Positions 46,139 through 54,977 of a DNA stretch of 64,000 bases are shown one piece after another. Where the stretch lies: the NCBI RefSeq assembly GCF_014230085.1, contig NZ_JACHVB010000064.1, positions 62,001 through 126,000 of the forward strand, given 5' to 3'. The DNA is from Ruficoccus amylovorans. GTDB taxonomy: Bacteria > Verrucomicrobiota > Verrucomicrobiia > Opitutales > Cerasicoccaceae. Under the pieces are notes generated by a model. It was not told the origin of the DNA, did not search any database, and saw only the letters and a program-made list of their open reading frames with translations. Within the stretch, counting starts at the first letter, position 1; every line of letters starts with the position of its first letter. Both the position numbers and the translations under genes were made by a program.

Positions 46139-48913
46139 TCATGGGATTAATTCCTCACGCTCAAAGCGGTAGATGCGTCCATCTTCGGCGCCGATCAGCA
46201 ACGCGGAGGGAATGGCTCCGCCCTCTGCAAACAACGGCCACATGGCGGTGATGTGCGTGCCAAAGTTCAGGCGTTTGCCATCCAGATGCAACGGGCGAGG
46301 ACGGGCGAGCCGAGGGCTTTGTTCGCTGCCTTCATTGCGGAAGACGAACGGCATGCTGTTTGCCTCGACCGCTTCGTCACTGAAGAAAATGTTATTGATC
46401 CGGTTGGTTCCGAAAAGCAGGTCGCGCCGCCCGTCGCCGTCCCAGTCAACCCAGCAGAACTTTCCTCGCCCCCATGCTCCGACTGGGCCGCATGTCAGCA
46501 CTGTCTCTCCGTCTGTATAGTGAATTTTCTCCACGGACTCGATGCTCAACTTTCCGGTGGCGACCGGTGTTGCCAAGGCCAGGTCTCCCTCGCCGTCAAT
46601 CACCAGCAGACCTGGGCGGCCTTCGCGTGCCATCGGGTCATCCCCAGAGACAAAAGCGGGACGCTGTCGCCACGGAAGGTTGAGCTTTTTACCCCCGGCA
46701 TCGGTGAAAGGACGCGCAGGAAGCAGATCGAAGGGGTTTTGAGGATTGCGCTCCCAGTACAGCAAGTCCCCGTTGATGTCGCTTGTTATGAGGTCCAGGC
46801 GTCCCTGCCCGCTCCAGTCGCATACCAGCGGATTCACGTACCCCCAGCGGGCTTCGTTTGGTCCCTGTAAAGAACCGTGATAACCGGCCTGTATGTGTAT
46901 TCTCTCGCCCTGGCTGGTCAGGTATTTCGGCTCGCCGAAGACCTCCGGGTCCGCCGTGCCGGGCCAGCACATGAGCGAGCCCGAAGCGTCCCCGGCGATA
47001 ATGTCCTCGTACCCGTCGCCGTCCCAATCGGCCACGGTCGGCACGATCAGGGTCTGCATGGCGAGCGGCCCTCCGCGCGTGACGACCGGAAGTTCCACGA
47101 ACTGGCCGACCGTACTGCCTTTCAGGACGGATACTGAACCGGGATTCCCTGATACAACAATTTCTTCCTCTCCGTCGCCATCGATGTCCCCGATGGCCAG
47201 CGCCTCGATGATGTAGGTGTTTTGTATGGGGGCGTCATCAGCCATTAAGGGGATGGCTTCCTCGCACCTGAGTGCGTCGTCTTCCTCACGTAGGGGTAGG
47301 GCGAGGAGCTTGTCCAAGTCGCCGGTGATGATGAGATAGGACTGGCCATCCCGGTTAATCACCCCGGCGTTGGAATAAAAGTAGGTTTTCCATTGCACGA
47401 TAAAATCTTCGTCTCCGAAGTATATCGGCTTCATTGGACCGAAGCTGAGCGTCTCGTCTGCCGAGAGTCCGCCCTTTGCCCAGTAATAGGTGTCGATATT
47501 CTCCCCTCCCAGCCATTTTCCATTGACCGAGTAGCCGCGTCCGGGGCCGCTGTTGGGCAATGGGCGGTTGACCCAGAAATGGTCCGGCGCGTCCGGGTAG
47601 TAGGAGCCAACCGAGCGGGTCTTCACCAGAATCAGGTCGGGAACCTCATCTGCGTCCACCCGGCCCACATAGCTGAGGCGCGCGCCGGGGTAGGCTTGCG
47701 AGAACGTTTTGCCGTTGCACAGGAGGGCTTCGGCGAATTCGAAGTCCTTTCCCTCTTCACCGCTTAGGCGCAGGCGGAGCAGATCCGTTTTATTGGTCAG
47801 GGGGTTAACGCCGAGCAGGATCAGACCGGGTTCCACGCCTTCGGTGTCCAATCCGAAAAACGGGGGGTTGCTGCCCGGTTGTCGGTGGGGCAGGAGAGGA
47901 CGGAAGTCTCCGTTGCCGACATCGAACACCGCCTGCCCTTGAAAAGTATCCTCACGGTTTCCTTCTGGGGCATGGTCAAAAACGATCCGTGACGCGCCGA
48001 AGGTGCGCCCCTGTGTCATCATCCGCGGCAAACCTCCTTTGCCGTCTGGTATCAACGCCGTCCTCACCAGGTGGCCGGCGGCGAGCGGCAGGCGGGTGTC
48101 GTCGGCCACTCGCAGGCGGCGCTGCGCGTACTCTTCTGCCGCAACGTCGGGGACGGCAGAGCGCCCGGTGGCCGCCGTGTCCAGCAGCCTGTCCATCCTT
48201 GTGGCAGAGTCGGCGCCGGCCAGTGCCGAGATCGAATTCTGGTCCAGGCTTCCGTCATAAAAGGCGAGCGCGCCCATCCTCCCCCGCAGAGCCCGGTGCC
48301 GGAAGCTACCAATCTGCAGGCGGTCAATGCGATGGCGGAAACGCGCTTTGCCGCCGGAGGTCGCTCCGTCGGGTACGCCGTTCTGGAAGAGGCGGAGATT
48401 GTCCGAGCTGTCGGCCATTGCGGTTACATTGACCCATGTGCGCAAAGGCAGTTCGCGCTCCCCGGTCAGGGAGGAGAAGCCCGACACCATCCGATGGGCG
48501 ATTCGCAGTCGCTTGTTGTAAATGGAGAAAAAGACCAGGGCGTTTTCGCCGTCTGACAAGGTGGCAATCGTTGCCGGGCTGACGCTGCTGAAACCGTCTT
48601 TACCTTCGTCGATGAAGCGATCGAGATATATCCAGGCTGAGAGCGTATAGCCGCCCCCGTCGAGACTCCCTTGCAGGGGGATGGTTTGCGCGGAGGCGTC
48701 GGCGTCAAATGAAGGGGCGTTTCCCCACTCGCCCGCGCCATCGGCGACAAAACGACCGAGCAGCGTTACGGGCTCCGTCGCGTCGGCCTTGAATGCGGTC
48801 GGTAGCAGCATGGCCGCGATGCCGACAAGCGTGCTGTGAACCAGGCAGGCGATCCGCGCTTTTGCGAGGCGTATGTTCCTGGGGGACGGGTAGTGGGGGC
48901 GGTGATAAGGCAT
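46139..48913 (-). CDS. Secreted LamG plus FG-GAP/VCBS repeat protein
   Basis: The 924-residue secreted protein has an N-terminal signal region (about residues 18-45). A LamG/concanavalin-like domain (about 50-230; GGYTLSAWIYLDRFI, RLQIGSFRHRALRGRMGALA) comes next, then a beta-propeller with FG-GAP calcium-type repeats: GDIDGDGEEEIVVSG, ADWDGDGYEDIIAGD, CDWSGQGRLDLITSD and VDWDGDGRRDLLFGT. The D-x-D-x-D-G loops suggest calcium binding. A role in polysaccharide binding or degradation at the cell surface is plausible but not shown. A motif TTTCTGAAATTA lies 250 bases upstream. Confidence 0.82.
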   Translation of the reverse strand: MPYHRPHYPSPRNIRLAKARIACLVHSTLVGIAAMLLPTAFKADATEPVTLLGRFVADGAGEWGNAPSFDADASAQTIPLQGSLDGGGYTLSAWIYLDRFIDEGKDGFSSVSPATIATLSDGENALVFFSIYNKRLRIAHRMVSGFSSLTGERELPLRTWVNVTAMADSSDNLRLFQNGVPDGATSGGKARFRHRIDRLQIGSFRHRALRGRMGALAFYDGSLDQNSISALAGADSATRMDRLLDTAATGRSAVPDVAAEEYAQRRLRVADDTRLPLAAGHLVRTALIPDGKGGLPRMMTQGRTFGASRIVFDHAPEGNREDTFQGQAVFDVGNGDFRPLLPHRQPGSNPPFFGLDTEGVEPGLILLGVNPLTNKTDLLRLRLSGEEGKDFEFAEALLCNGKTFSQAYPGARLSYVGRVDADEVPDLILVKTRSVGSYYPDAPDHFWVNRPLPNSGPGRGYSVNGKWLGGENIDTYYWAKGGLSADETLSFGPMKPIYFGDEDFIVQWKTYFYSNAGVINRDGQSYLIITGDLDKLLALPLREEDDALRCEEAIPLMADDAPIQNTYIIEALAIGDIDGDGEEEIVVSGNPGSVSVLKGSTVGQFVELPVVTRGGPLAMQTLIVPTVADWDGDGYEDIIAGDASGSLMCWPGTADPEVFGEPKYLTSQGERIHIQAGYHGSLQGPNEARWGYVNPLVCDWSGQGRLDLITSDINGDLLYWERNPQNPFDLLPARPFTDAGGKKLNLPWRQRPAFVSGDDPMAREGRPGLLVIDGEGDLALATPVATGKLSIESVEKIHYTDGETVLTCGPVGAWGRGKFCWVDWDGDGRRDLLFGTNRINNIFFSDEAVEANSMPFVFRNEGSEQSPRLARPRPLHLDGKRLNFGTHITAMWPLFAEGGAIPSALLIGAEDGRIYRFEREELIP

Positions 48914-49372
48914 TTTCAGGCAGCTATGTGAGAATCAAGTTATCCGGAAGGACTCTGCTCCACGGTATTATTTGGCGGTGGAAAAACCAGGTATCCTCTC
49001 CTGTCGCAGACTGTGCGCAGGGGGGGGCGGGCGGTACAGGGACTTGAAGCGTTGTTGGTCTTTCAGTGACAAATGTTGGCGGTAAGGCCTTCGCGTCTGC
49101 TGGCATTCCATATCGCTTCGACTCTATTAGTACATGCGGGAATGAGTTTTGTGTCAATTTGTTTCTGAAATTAAATTAAATTAATTCATTTGTTTTTTCA
49201 GGGTGTATTGGGAACTCGAGGCTGGCCGGCGCGAACATGCTCTCGCTTCGTTATTTGAAGGCGGCACCTGGGGCTTTCGGTGTTGGGTTCGAGAGACGGC
49301 GAGGCCGCCGCCTGTTGCCTGGCGGCGGCCTGAGGACAGCCGTTGATGATGTTACAATGCCAACAGGGCGCG
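48914..49372. other. Gap between FG-GAP gene and LamG/PEP-CTERM gene
   Basis: This 459-base gap has no supported gene. It holds a strong hairpin GGCCGCCGCC...GGCGGCGGCC (49303-49312 with 49321-49330) just after the PEP-CTERM gene stop on the minus strand; no T-run follows. An AT-rich stretch around 49160-49190 contains TTTCTGAAATTA and a plausible promoter for the FG-GAP gene. Confidence 0.5.
49162..49173. promoter_or_regulatory. TTTCTGAAA motif upstream of FG-GAP gene
   Basis: TTTCTGAAATTA is a near-palindrome also found upstream of the symporter gene (56705) and, as ATTCTGAAATAA, upstream of the aldolase gene (54738). It may be an operator for a shared regulator such as the LacI protein at 50580-51611. 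AT-rich sequence makes chance matches possible. Confidence 0.3.
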
Positions 49373-50239
49373 TCAGTTCTTGTGGCGACGCAAGTAGCAG
49401 GCGAGTGTGAGCAGGAGGCCAAATGCTCCCAGTCCCAGTTGGGAGGGCTCGGGAATATTAATCAGTAACTGGTCGGGCGATAGTGCCACATCGCTGATGC
49501 GGACCTCGCTGATGGCGCCGTCGAGGCCGCGCCGATAGGCGCTGCTCGTGCGGGATGCGCCGATCGTGAGGGTCGGAGAGGTCAGCGAGGGCGTATCCGG
49601 GGAATTGGAGGAGGTTACCACATCGTTATTGATGTACAGGCTGATCAGTCCGTCGCTGTCACGCGTAACGCCTACATAATACCAGGCATCCGTCTCCAGT
49701 GCCATATTGTGGGTGACGGACTTGGTTTTTGTGGTCCCTCCGTCATCGTAGGTGTAGAAAAAATCGACTGTGGTTAAACTTTCGTCGTTGACTGTTGTCG
49801 TGAGCACACGAAGCCCGTAGTTGATTAAGCCGACGGAACCGTCGTAGTTGATAAGCTCCAGGATGGAATACGGGGTGTTCGTCGTATATCCTGATGCCGG
49901 GAGGGTGGCGAGGTTGATAAAGGCCTCAATTGTGAATGTGTCAAGGACCAAGGCTGACGCGTTTGCAGTAGATGCCAGCGTCAATGCGTTGTAGTTCGGG
50001 CTGCCATCGGTGCGGAATTGTAGGTACGTATCTCCTTGCTCAGTAACCCAGGCTGGATCGGCATAACCCGTTTGGCTGGTTCCAAGCTGGAGGGTCATGT
50101 CGGCGGCGGTGCCCGTACTGGCCAGATTTTGTCCGCTGCCTTCATTGAATGTCCAATAGGCGGTTGTTTCTGAGCGCAAGACTCCTTGGCTGATGCAAAG
50201 GAGGGGGAGCGCAAGCAATATTGTCATCTTCTTTTTCAT
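49373..50239 (-). CDS. LamG domain PEP-CTERM protein
   Basis: The 288-residue protein has a signal peptide (MKKKMTILLALPLLCISQG) and a LamG/concanavalin-like fold (TTAYWTFNEGSGQNLASTG, LVLDTFTIEAFINL, DAWYYVGVTRDSDGLISLYI, GLDGAISEVRISDVALSPDQ). The tail is a PEP-CTERM signal: NIPEPSQ, then GLGAFGLLLTLACYL and the basic RRHKN end. It is likely sorted by exosortase to the cell surface and may bind carbohydrate. TTTCACGAAA at 50324-50333 lies upstream. Confidence 0.9.
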   Translation of the reverse strand: MKKKMTILLALPLLCISQGVLRSETTAYWTFNEGSGQNLASTGTAADMTLQLGTSQTGYADPAWVTEQGDTYLQFRTDGSPNYNALTLASTANASALVLDTFTIEAFINLATLPASGYTTNTPYSILELINYDGSVGLINYGLRVLTTTVNDESLTTVDFFYTYDDGGTTKTKSVTHNMALETDAWYYVGVTRDSDGLISLYINNDVVTSSNSPDTPSLTSPTLTIGASRTSSAYRRGLDGAISEVRISDVALSPDQLLINIPEPSQLGLGAFGLLLTLACYLRRHKN

Positions 50240-50579
50240 ACTCAGATATATGGGGGTTGGGAGTCGCCGTCAGATCGGCTATGGTATGGTACTTTTCAAA
50301 AATGAGAGAAATAGTCAATCTTATTTCACGAAACAAAATGACTATTTGTTGGCTTTATTTGTTGTTATGCCTCAATCTCTCAGCGGTGATGGAGAATGGT
50401 TGCGTCGTCATTGAAGATGAATGGAGCTCAGTTTCTTTCCGCCTCAATGTGATGTCAGTGTCAATGCCGCCTGCCCGCCAGGCCGGCTCCTGCGGGTACG
50501 GCAAGGCTATCGACTCTCGCGAGGGTGGGGCGAGTCGGGGAGTTTTTGGTTGGCATGGCCTCCTGGCCGGAGTGCCTGC
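50240..50579. other. Gap upstream of LamG/PEP-CTERM gene
   Basis: This 340-base gap has no supported gene. It is AT-rich near 50280-50360 and contains the near-palindrome TTTCACGAAA at 50324-50333, a possible operator for a LacI-type regulator, about 85 bases before the gene start on the minus strand. Confidence 0.4.
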
Positions 50580-51611
50580 TCAGTCGCCCAGGATCAACTG
50601 CGGAGCGACCGAAATCTTGATCGGGCGCGCCTTGGCGCCGGGGTCTTCCATCTGGCGCATGATCTCTTCGACCGCGCACTGGGCGACCAGGTGGGTATCG
50701 ACCTGTATGCGGGCCGGTCGCGGCTGGAGTGAGGCGATCAGCGGGCGGTTCTGCTCGCAGCAGATGACTTCCATGTCTTTGCCGGGGCGCAGTCCGCAGG
50801 CTTCAAGGGCGCGGTAGATCAGCCCGACAAACATTCCGACGGGCACAAAGGCGCCTGTCGGCCTGGGCTTCATCGCTTTCAGGCGTTGGACTTGCTTGAG
50901 GACATCCTCGTAGAGGGCTTCCCAGTCAACATCATCTCCGCCGGGCAGGCGGGTGGGCTCCGAGCGGAAATACTCGACTGTGGCCCCGGCCCGCGAGGCG
51001 GCGAAGGCGAAGAACTCCCCGCGCGTGCCGTGGACGGGGTGGCTGTCGGGGATCTTGAAATAGGCCAGGTGTCGGTGGCCGCGCTCGATCAGGTAATCGC
51101 CCGCCATGCGGCCGATGTCCTCGTTCCCGGCCAGGGTGAACCCGCTCTGCCCCTCGTGGTGGGAGCTCAGCCACAGGGAGGGCATCCCCTCCAGCATGGA
51201 GCGCAGGCGCGAAGGGTAATCGGCCCCGGCCAGCAGGACGGCGTCCACCTTTCCGGCCAGCACGGCGCGGGGCAGGACGGCTTCCTCGTCGATGGTCCCG
51301 AAGATCATATCGATGCGCTTGCTCCTGAGGATGCTTTCCACGGCGAGGATCGTCCGGTACAGGTCGGCGGAATTGGTGTGCAGGCCGTCCGGGGAGACGA
51401 TCAGCACGGCGATCGTCCGGTTTTTGTTGGAGCTGTTGTCCAGCCCGCGCATGCGCGGCATGGCGCCGAGTTCGTCCAGGGCTTCCTGCACACGCTTGCG
51501 TTTGTCTTCGGACACCCCGGTTGAGCCGTGGAGGATGCGGGAAACAGTCGCAGGGGAAACACCGGCTTTTTTCGCGACCATTGAAACTGAAACCGAACGC
51601 TTTTTATCCAT
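50580..51611 (-). CDS. LacI family transcriptional regulator
   Basis: The 343-residue regulator has an N-terminal HTH (SVSMVAKKAGVSPATVSRIL) and hinge (EALDELGAMPRMRGLDNSSN), and a ligand domain with NRTIAVLIVSPDGLHTNSAD and the C-terminal VDTHLVAQCAVEEIMRQMED. It lies between the LamG gene and the divergent DUF3748 gene, with a 261-base gap to the latter. Likely targets are the neighbouring surface-protein, aldolase and symporter genes; this is inferred from position and shared TTTCTGAAA-like motifs. Confidence 0.93.
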   Translation of the reverse strand: MDKKRSVSVSMVAKKAGVSPATVSRILHGSTGVSEDKRKRVQEALDELGAMPRMRGLDNSSNKNRTIAVLIVSPDGLHTNSADLYRTILAVESILRSKRIDMIFGTIDEEAVLPRAVLAGKVDAVLLAGADYPSRLRSMLEGMPSLWLSSHHEGQSGFTLAGNEDIGRMAGDYLIERGHRHLAYFKIPDSHPVHGTRGEFFAFAASRAGATVEYFRSEPTRLPGGDDVDWEALYEDVLKQVQRLKAMKPRPTGAFVPVGMFVGLIYRALEACGLRPGKDMEVICCEQNRPLIASLQPRPARIQVDTHLVAQCAVEEIMRQMEDPGAKARPIKISVAPQLILGD

Positions 51612-51872
51612 GTCGTAGTGCTGCTGGAGGTGGTGGCCCGTTTGTCATTTCACTCGCAGGCGGGGGTTGCGCATGGGGTAAGGTGCTCTTATCCGGCAGG
51701 ATGTGCAATGCGTATCCGTCTGAAGGACCGTTGAAATGTTGGGTAATATTGGCTGGCGGTGAATGACTCTTGAGCTTGAACTATATTTGATGTTTTACCT
51801 TGTCCTCCTGAAACAACAACTTTTTTTTCATTCAGGCCGTTCACGTTTTCTTTCCTTGTCCCCTTGTCTGCC

Positions 51873-53291
51873 ATGTCTCATCGTCCCATGCTTTCGCTGA
51901 TATTTGTGCTGTGTTCCGGTGTTGTGATTTCTCCGGTTGTCTTTGCTTTTCATGCCTCGCCGGAGTCAGGGGATGGGGCGACCTCATTTCCGGTTGAGAC
52001 GCAATTGACCGCGGGGCCTGAGGGACACCGCATCAGCAACAGCAATGTCTGGTCTCCTGACAGCCAGTGGATTGTTTACGACGGGCGCACGGGAGAGGAC
52101 TTTAACGGCAGTGACATCCGGCGGGTTAATATCGAGACATCGGGGGTACAGACCCTCTATAGTTCGCCCGAAGGCAGCCATTGCGGAGCCTCTTTCTATC
52201 ACCCGCGTGCGGATTATGTGACTTTTATTCTCAGCCCGAAGGGGCCGGACCCGGAGTGGACCTACGCTGCCAGTCGGCGCCGCGGGGGGCTGGTCGATGT
52301 ACGTTCGCCGGGGGAGTGCCGGAGTCTCGATGCGATGGACTATAGTGCTCCGTTCACGCCCGGGGCGTTGCGGGGTGGCTCTCATGTGCATGTTTTCAGT
52401 GGCGACGGCCAGCTTGTCAGCTTCACGTATGAGGATGAAATCCTGCGGCAACTGGACGGCCGCGAGGGGGCTCCACCGTCACAGCGGAATATCGGCGTGC
52501 TCTTCCCCGCCGGGCCGGTTGAAGTCTCGCCGGATCATCCCCACAATAGCGACGGTGATTATTTCAGTGTGCAAATCAGTGAGACCGTGGCTGCCCCTGT
52601 TCCCGGCAGTGACGAGATCAGCCGTGCCTGCGAAAATGGCTGGGTCGGCACGGGGGGATACCTGAAGCCCGACGGTACGCGGCAAGCTTACGCCGTGGCG
52701 TTCAAGGGGCTGGTCACGGCTCCCGATGGCACCCGGCATTATGAGGTTTTCATTACGGATATACCGGAGGGGCTGGTTCCGGAGGCCCGGCCGGGCACAC
52801 CGCTGGAGGGCACGCTCACGCAGCCGCCGTCGCCGCCCCGTGGGATTGGCCAGCGTCGGTTGACTTTCACGGCGGGGCGCGAATACCCCGGGCTTCAGGG
52901 GCCTCGGCACTGGCTGCTAAGTTCGCCCGATGGTTCGCAGATTGCTTTCCTGATGAAAGACCAGGATGGCCTGCCTCAGCTTTTCAGTATTTCTCCCAAT
53001 GGCGGTGAGCCGCGTCAGATTTCCGAATCGCCCTTTGGCGTGTCCTCGGCGTTCAGTTGGAGTCCGGATGGGCGCTTCATCGCCTGCGCGCGGGACAACA
53101 GTATCTTTATCACCGAAGTGGCTACGGGCGAAGACCGGCGGCTGACTGCCCGCAGCCCGGACGAAACCGCCCCGCTGCCCTATGCCTGCGTGTTTTCTCC
53201 CGACGGGCGTCATATCGCCTATGAGCGTCTCGACGCGGATGGCAACGAGCAGATCTACATCGTTTCGGTTCCGGGGGCGTCGGGCGACTGA
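51873..53291 (+). CDS. DUF3748 (YidR-like) secreted beta-propeller protein
   Basis: The 472-residue protein has a signal peptide (MLSLIFVLCSGVVISPVVFA). A TolB/WD40-like beta propeller of the DUF3748 family follows; the phrases NSNVWSPDSQWIVYDGRTGE, FTPGALRGGSHVHVFSGDGQ and HNSDGDYFSVQIS closely match YidR-type proteins. PD40 repeats (LSSPDGSQIAFLM, WSPDGRFIACAR, FSPDGRHIAYERLD) form the C-terminal blades. A TTG start three codons earlier is possible. Its role is unknown; the position near aldolase and symporter genes suggests sugar-acid or surface glycan handling. Confidence 0.85.
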   Translation: MSHRPMLSLIFVLCSGVVISPVVFAFHASPESGDGATSFPVETQLTAGPEGHRISNSNVWSPDSQWIVYDGRTGEDFNGSDIRRVNIETSGVQTLYSSPEGSHCGASFYHPRADYVTFILSPKGPDPEWTYAASRRRGGLVDVRSPGECRSLDAMDYSAPFTPGALRGGSHVHVFSGDGQLVSFTYEDEILRQLDGREGAPPSQRNIGVLFPAGPVEVSPDHPHNSDGDYFSVQISETVAAPVPGSDEISRACENGWVGTGGYLKPDGTRQAYAVAFKGLVTAPDGTRHYEVFITDIPEGLVPEARPGTPLEGTLTQPPSPPRGIGQRRLTFTAGREYPGLQGPRHWLLSSPDGSQIAFLMKDQDGLPQLFSISPNGGEPRQISESPFGVSSAFSWSPDGRFIACARDNSIFITEVATGEDRRLTARSPDETAPLPYACVFSPDGRHIAYERLDADGNEQIYIVSVPGASGD

Positions 53292-53371
53292 ATCCACGGG
53301 CCGGCCAGCGTGCTGCGCTTTGGCGTGTTTATAAATGACTGCCGCGAATGCTAATCGCGGTGGATGGTGGA

Positions 53372-53662
53372 TTAACCGCAAAGGCGCAGAGGCGCAAAGA
53401 GGGTTTTTTCGCGACGGACCCGGTGCTTTCTGCGCTGGGTGGTGATGATGTTATTCAAGCATCGCGAATTGCAGGCAGTGGTTGAATGGCTAAATGGCCA
53501 ATTGTTAATTGTTGGATGCGGAACGGGGAAAACAACAATTAGCCATTTTATCATTTAGCCATTCCGTCTTTCGGTGGACGGCTACGGTTTTGTTTAAACC
53601 GCTCTATGTGTACAGTGGCGTCCTCTCATAAAAACCTCTGCGTCTTTGCGCCTTTGCGGTTA
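53372..53662. repeat. Family A repeat pair flanking a MITE-like copy
   Basis: The left arm TTAACCGCAAAGGCGCAGAG plus GCGCAAAGAGG (53372-53402) and right arm (53635-53662, reverse complement TTAACCGCAAAGGCGCAAAG plus ACGCAGAGG) face each other across 232 bases. Between them lies a reversed, truncated copy of MITE-like element 1. The pair occupies the convergent gap between the DUF3748 and aldolase genes; no gene is present in 53292-53698. Confidence 0.85.
53484..53606 (-). mobile_element. MITE-like element 1, second copy, reversed and truncated
   Basis: The core (AATGGCTAAATGGCCAATTG ... TTAGCCATT) is the reverse complement of the 22740-22823 core with only a few differences. The right side GGTGGACGGCTACGG...TTTAAACCGCTCTA matches the reversed left end of the 22700 element. 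The other terminal repeat is missing, its place being taken by sequence next to a family A arm. Confidence 0.85.
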
Positions 53663-53698
53663 AGCAAAAACCGTCATCGGTTAGGCAACGCTGCGCGA

Positions 53699-54619
53699 TT
53701 ACCGGCACATCGGCCCGTAGTGCTCTTCGTAGCACAGGGCGAGTCCGTCGAGCAGCTTTTCGCTTTCGGGGGTAAAGGGGCAGGTGATCCGTGTCTGCGT
53801 CCCGATGCGGACCCCCCGGCGTTGCAGGTGAACCTTGGCATTGCTGGGGTAGGTGTTGTTGCCGCTCATGGTTTCGACGGTGTTGAGGAAGTGCTGGATG
53901 CTCTCGGCACGGGACGGATCACGCCCCACGCAGTCGCACAGCTCCACATAAACCTCGGGGTGGAAATTTGCGCCCACGCCACAGTAGCCATTGCCGCCCC
54001 AGCGCAGGGAGTCGAGCAGGGTCGGGCTGTGTGCATTGTAGAAGCGTAGCGGTGTGCCGCGAACGGCGTCCACCTTTGCCCGGATGCTGTCGATGTTGCA
54101 GGAGGTGTCCTTGTGGAAAAAGAAGCGCCCGGTCGCGGCAATCCGGCTCATCGCCTGCGCCGACAGCAGCCGGTGGTAGGGCGAGGGGGATTCGTAGATG
54201 CCCAGCCCGTCCCAGGGCATGGCTTCGAGGCGGTCGCATAGTTCTTCATCGCTTTGGTCCGGCTCGGCCAGGCGGGCGGCCACGAGGACGACGTAGGTGA
54301 CACCAATGTCGAAGAGCATTTGTATCCGCTCTTCCAGGGAGGGCGTTTCCGCCGCCGCCATCGCATGCGGGGTGGCAGCCACGGGGATGCGGCCCTGGGT
54401 CAGGCGTACCGTCTGCCGGTTGATCTCCAGGGCTTCGTCGAAGCTGAGGTACTCGGTTTCACTCGACCAGCAGGTGGACAGCAGGCCGTGCACGCCGTGG
54501 CCGACATAGAAATCGACCAGGCTGGCCAGTCCGTCAAAATCGACGCTGAGGTCGGACTTAAACGGAGTTAACATTGCCGGCCAGACGCCGCGTTCGATCG
54601 TGCTCAGGTCAAGGTTCAT
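53699..54619 (-). CDS. DapA/NanA-family aldolase (dihydrodipicolinate synthase family)
   Basis: The 306-residue TIM barrel of the DHDPS/N-acetylneuraminate lyase family has the Schiff-base Lys in FFHKDTSC and the catalytic Tyr in GIYESPSPY. The usual N-terminal GTTGE motif is replaced by CWSSETEYLS, which points to a substrate other than that of classical DapA. Because it sits beside a Na+/solute symporter and surface-glycan genes, a sugar-acid or sialic-acid-like substrate is plausible, but the specificity is not determined. ATTCTGAAATAA lies about 120 bases upstream. Confidence 0.85.
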   Translation of the reverse strand: MNLDLSTIERGVWPAMLTPFKSDLSVDFDGLASLVDFYVGHGVHGLLSTCWSSETEYLSFDEALEINRQTVRLTQGRIPVAATPHAMAAAETPSLEERIQMLFDIGVTYVVLVAARLAEPDQSDEELCDRLEAMPWDGLGIYESPSPYHRLLSAQAMSRIAATGRFFFHKDTSCNIDSIRAKVDAVRGTPLRFYNAHSPTLLDSLRWGGNGYCGVGANFHPEVYVELCDCVGRDPSRAESIQHFLNTVETMSGNNTYPSNAKVHLQRRGVRIGTQTRITCPFTPESEKLLDGLALCYEEHYGPMCR

Positions 54620-54977
54620 GGGAAAAGCGGGAGTGGGGAGTGTGGGTTGTGAAGTCCTCGCGTTCGTGCTCTCGGCGACAGGTGCGTGCCTGTGGCTTGG
54701 TCGAGGCGTGAACGTCGTTCTTGAAATTAAAATGATAATTCTGAAATAAAAATCAAATAAATAATGAAACTACTTTTGATAGTTGCTGGAAATAAACGAA
54801 TGAATAGTTTGTTTCTCATTTATTAATAGTGGGTAATGGATGAATTTATATTTGGATCTTGCATGTCTCACGTGGTGGGTGAGCGTGGCAAGCTCCCCGC
54901 GACGATGCGTTCGCATCGAAAGTTCAGGCTAAAGTACTGGCCGAGTTGGACTTGCCGCGAGCTTGGGACTCGCCGCC
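54620..54977. other. Gap between symporter and aldolase genes
   Basis: No gene is supported in these 358 bases. The part next to the aldolase start (54717-54840) is very AT-rich and contains TTCTTGAAATTA and ATTCTGAAATAA. A hairpin CGATGCG-TT-CGCATCG at 54903-54918, followed by AAAGTTCAGGCT, matches the hairpin in MITE-like element 2 (24123-24150, CGATGC...GCATCGAAAGTGCAGGC). Confidence 0.5.
54738..54749. promoter_or_regulatory. TTCTGAAA motif upstream of aldolase gene
   Basis: ATTCTGAAATAA, with a similar TTCTTGAAATTA 20 bases away, resembles the motif upstream of the symporter (56705) and FG-GAP (49162) genes. It is a possible shared operator; the AT-rich context lowers confidence. Confidence 0.3.
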
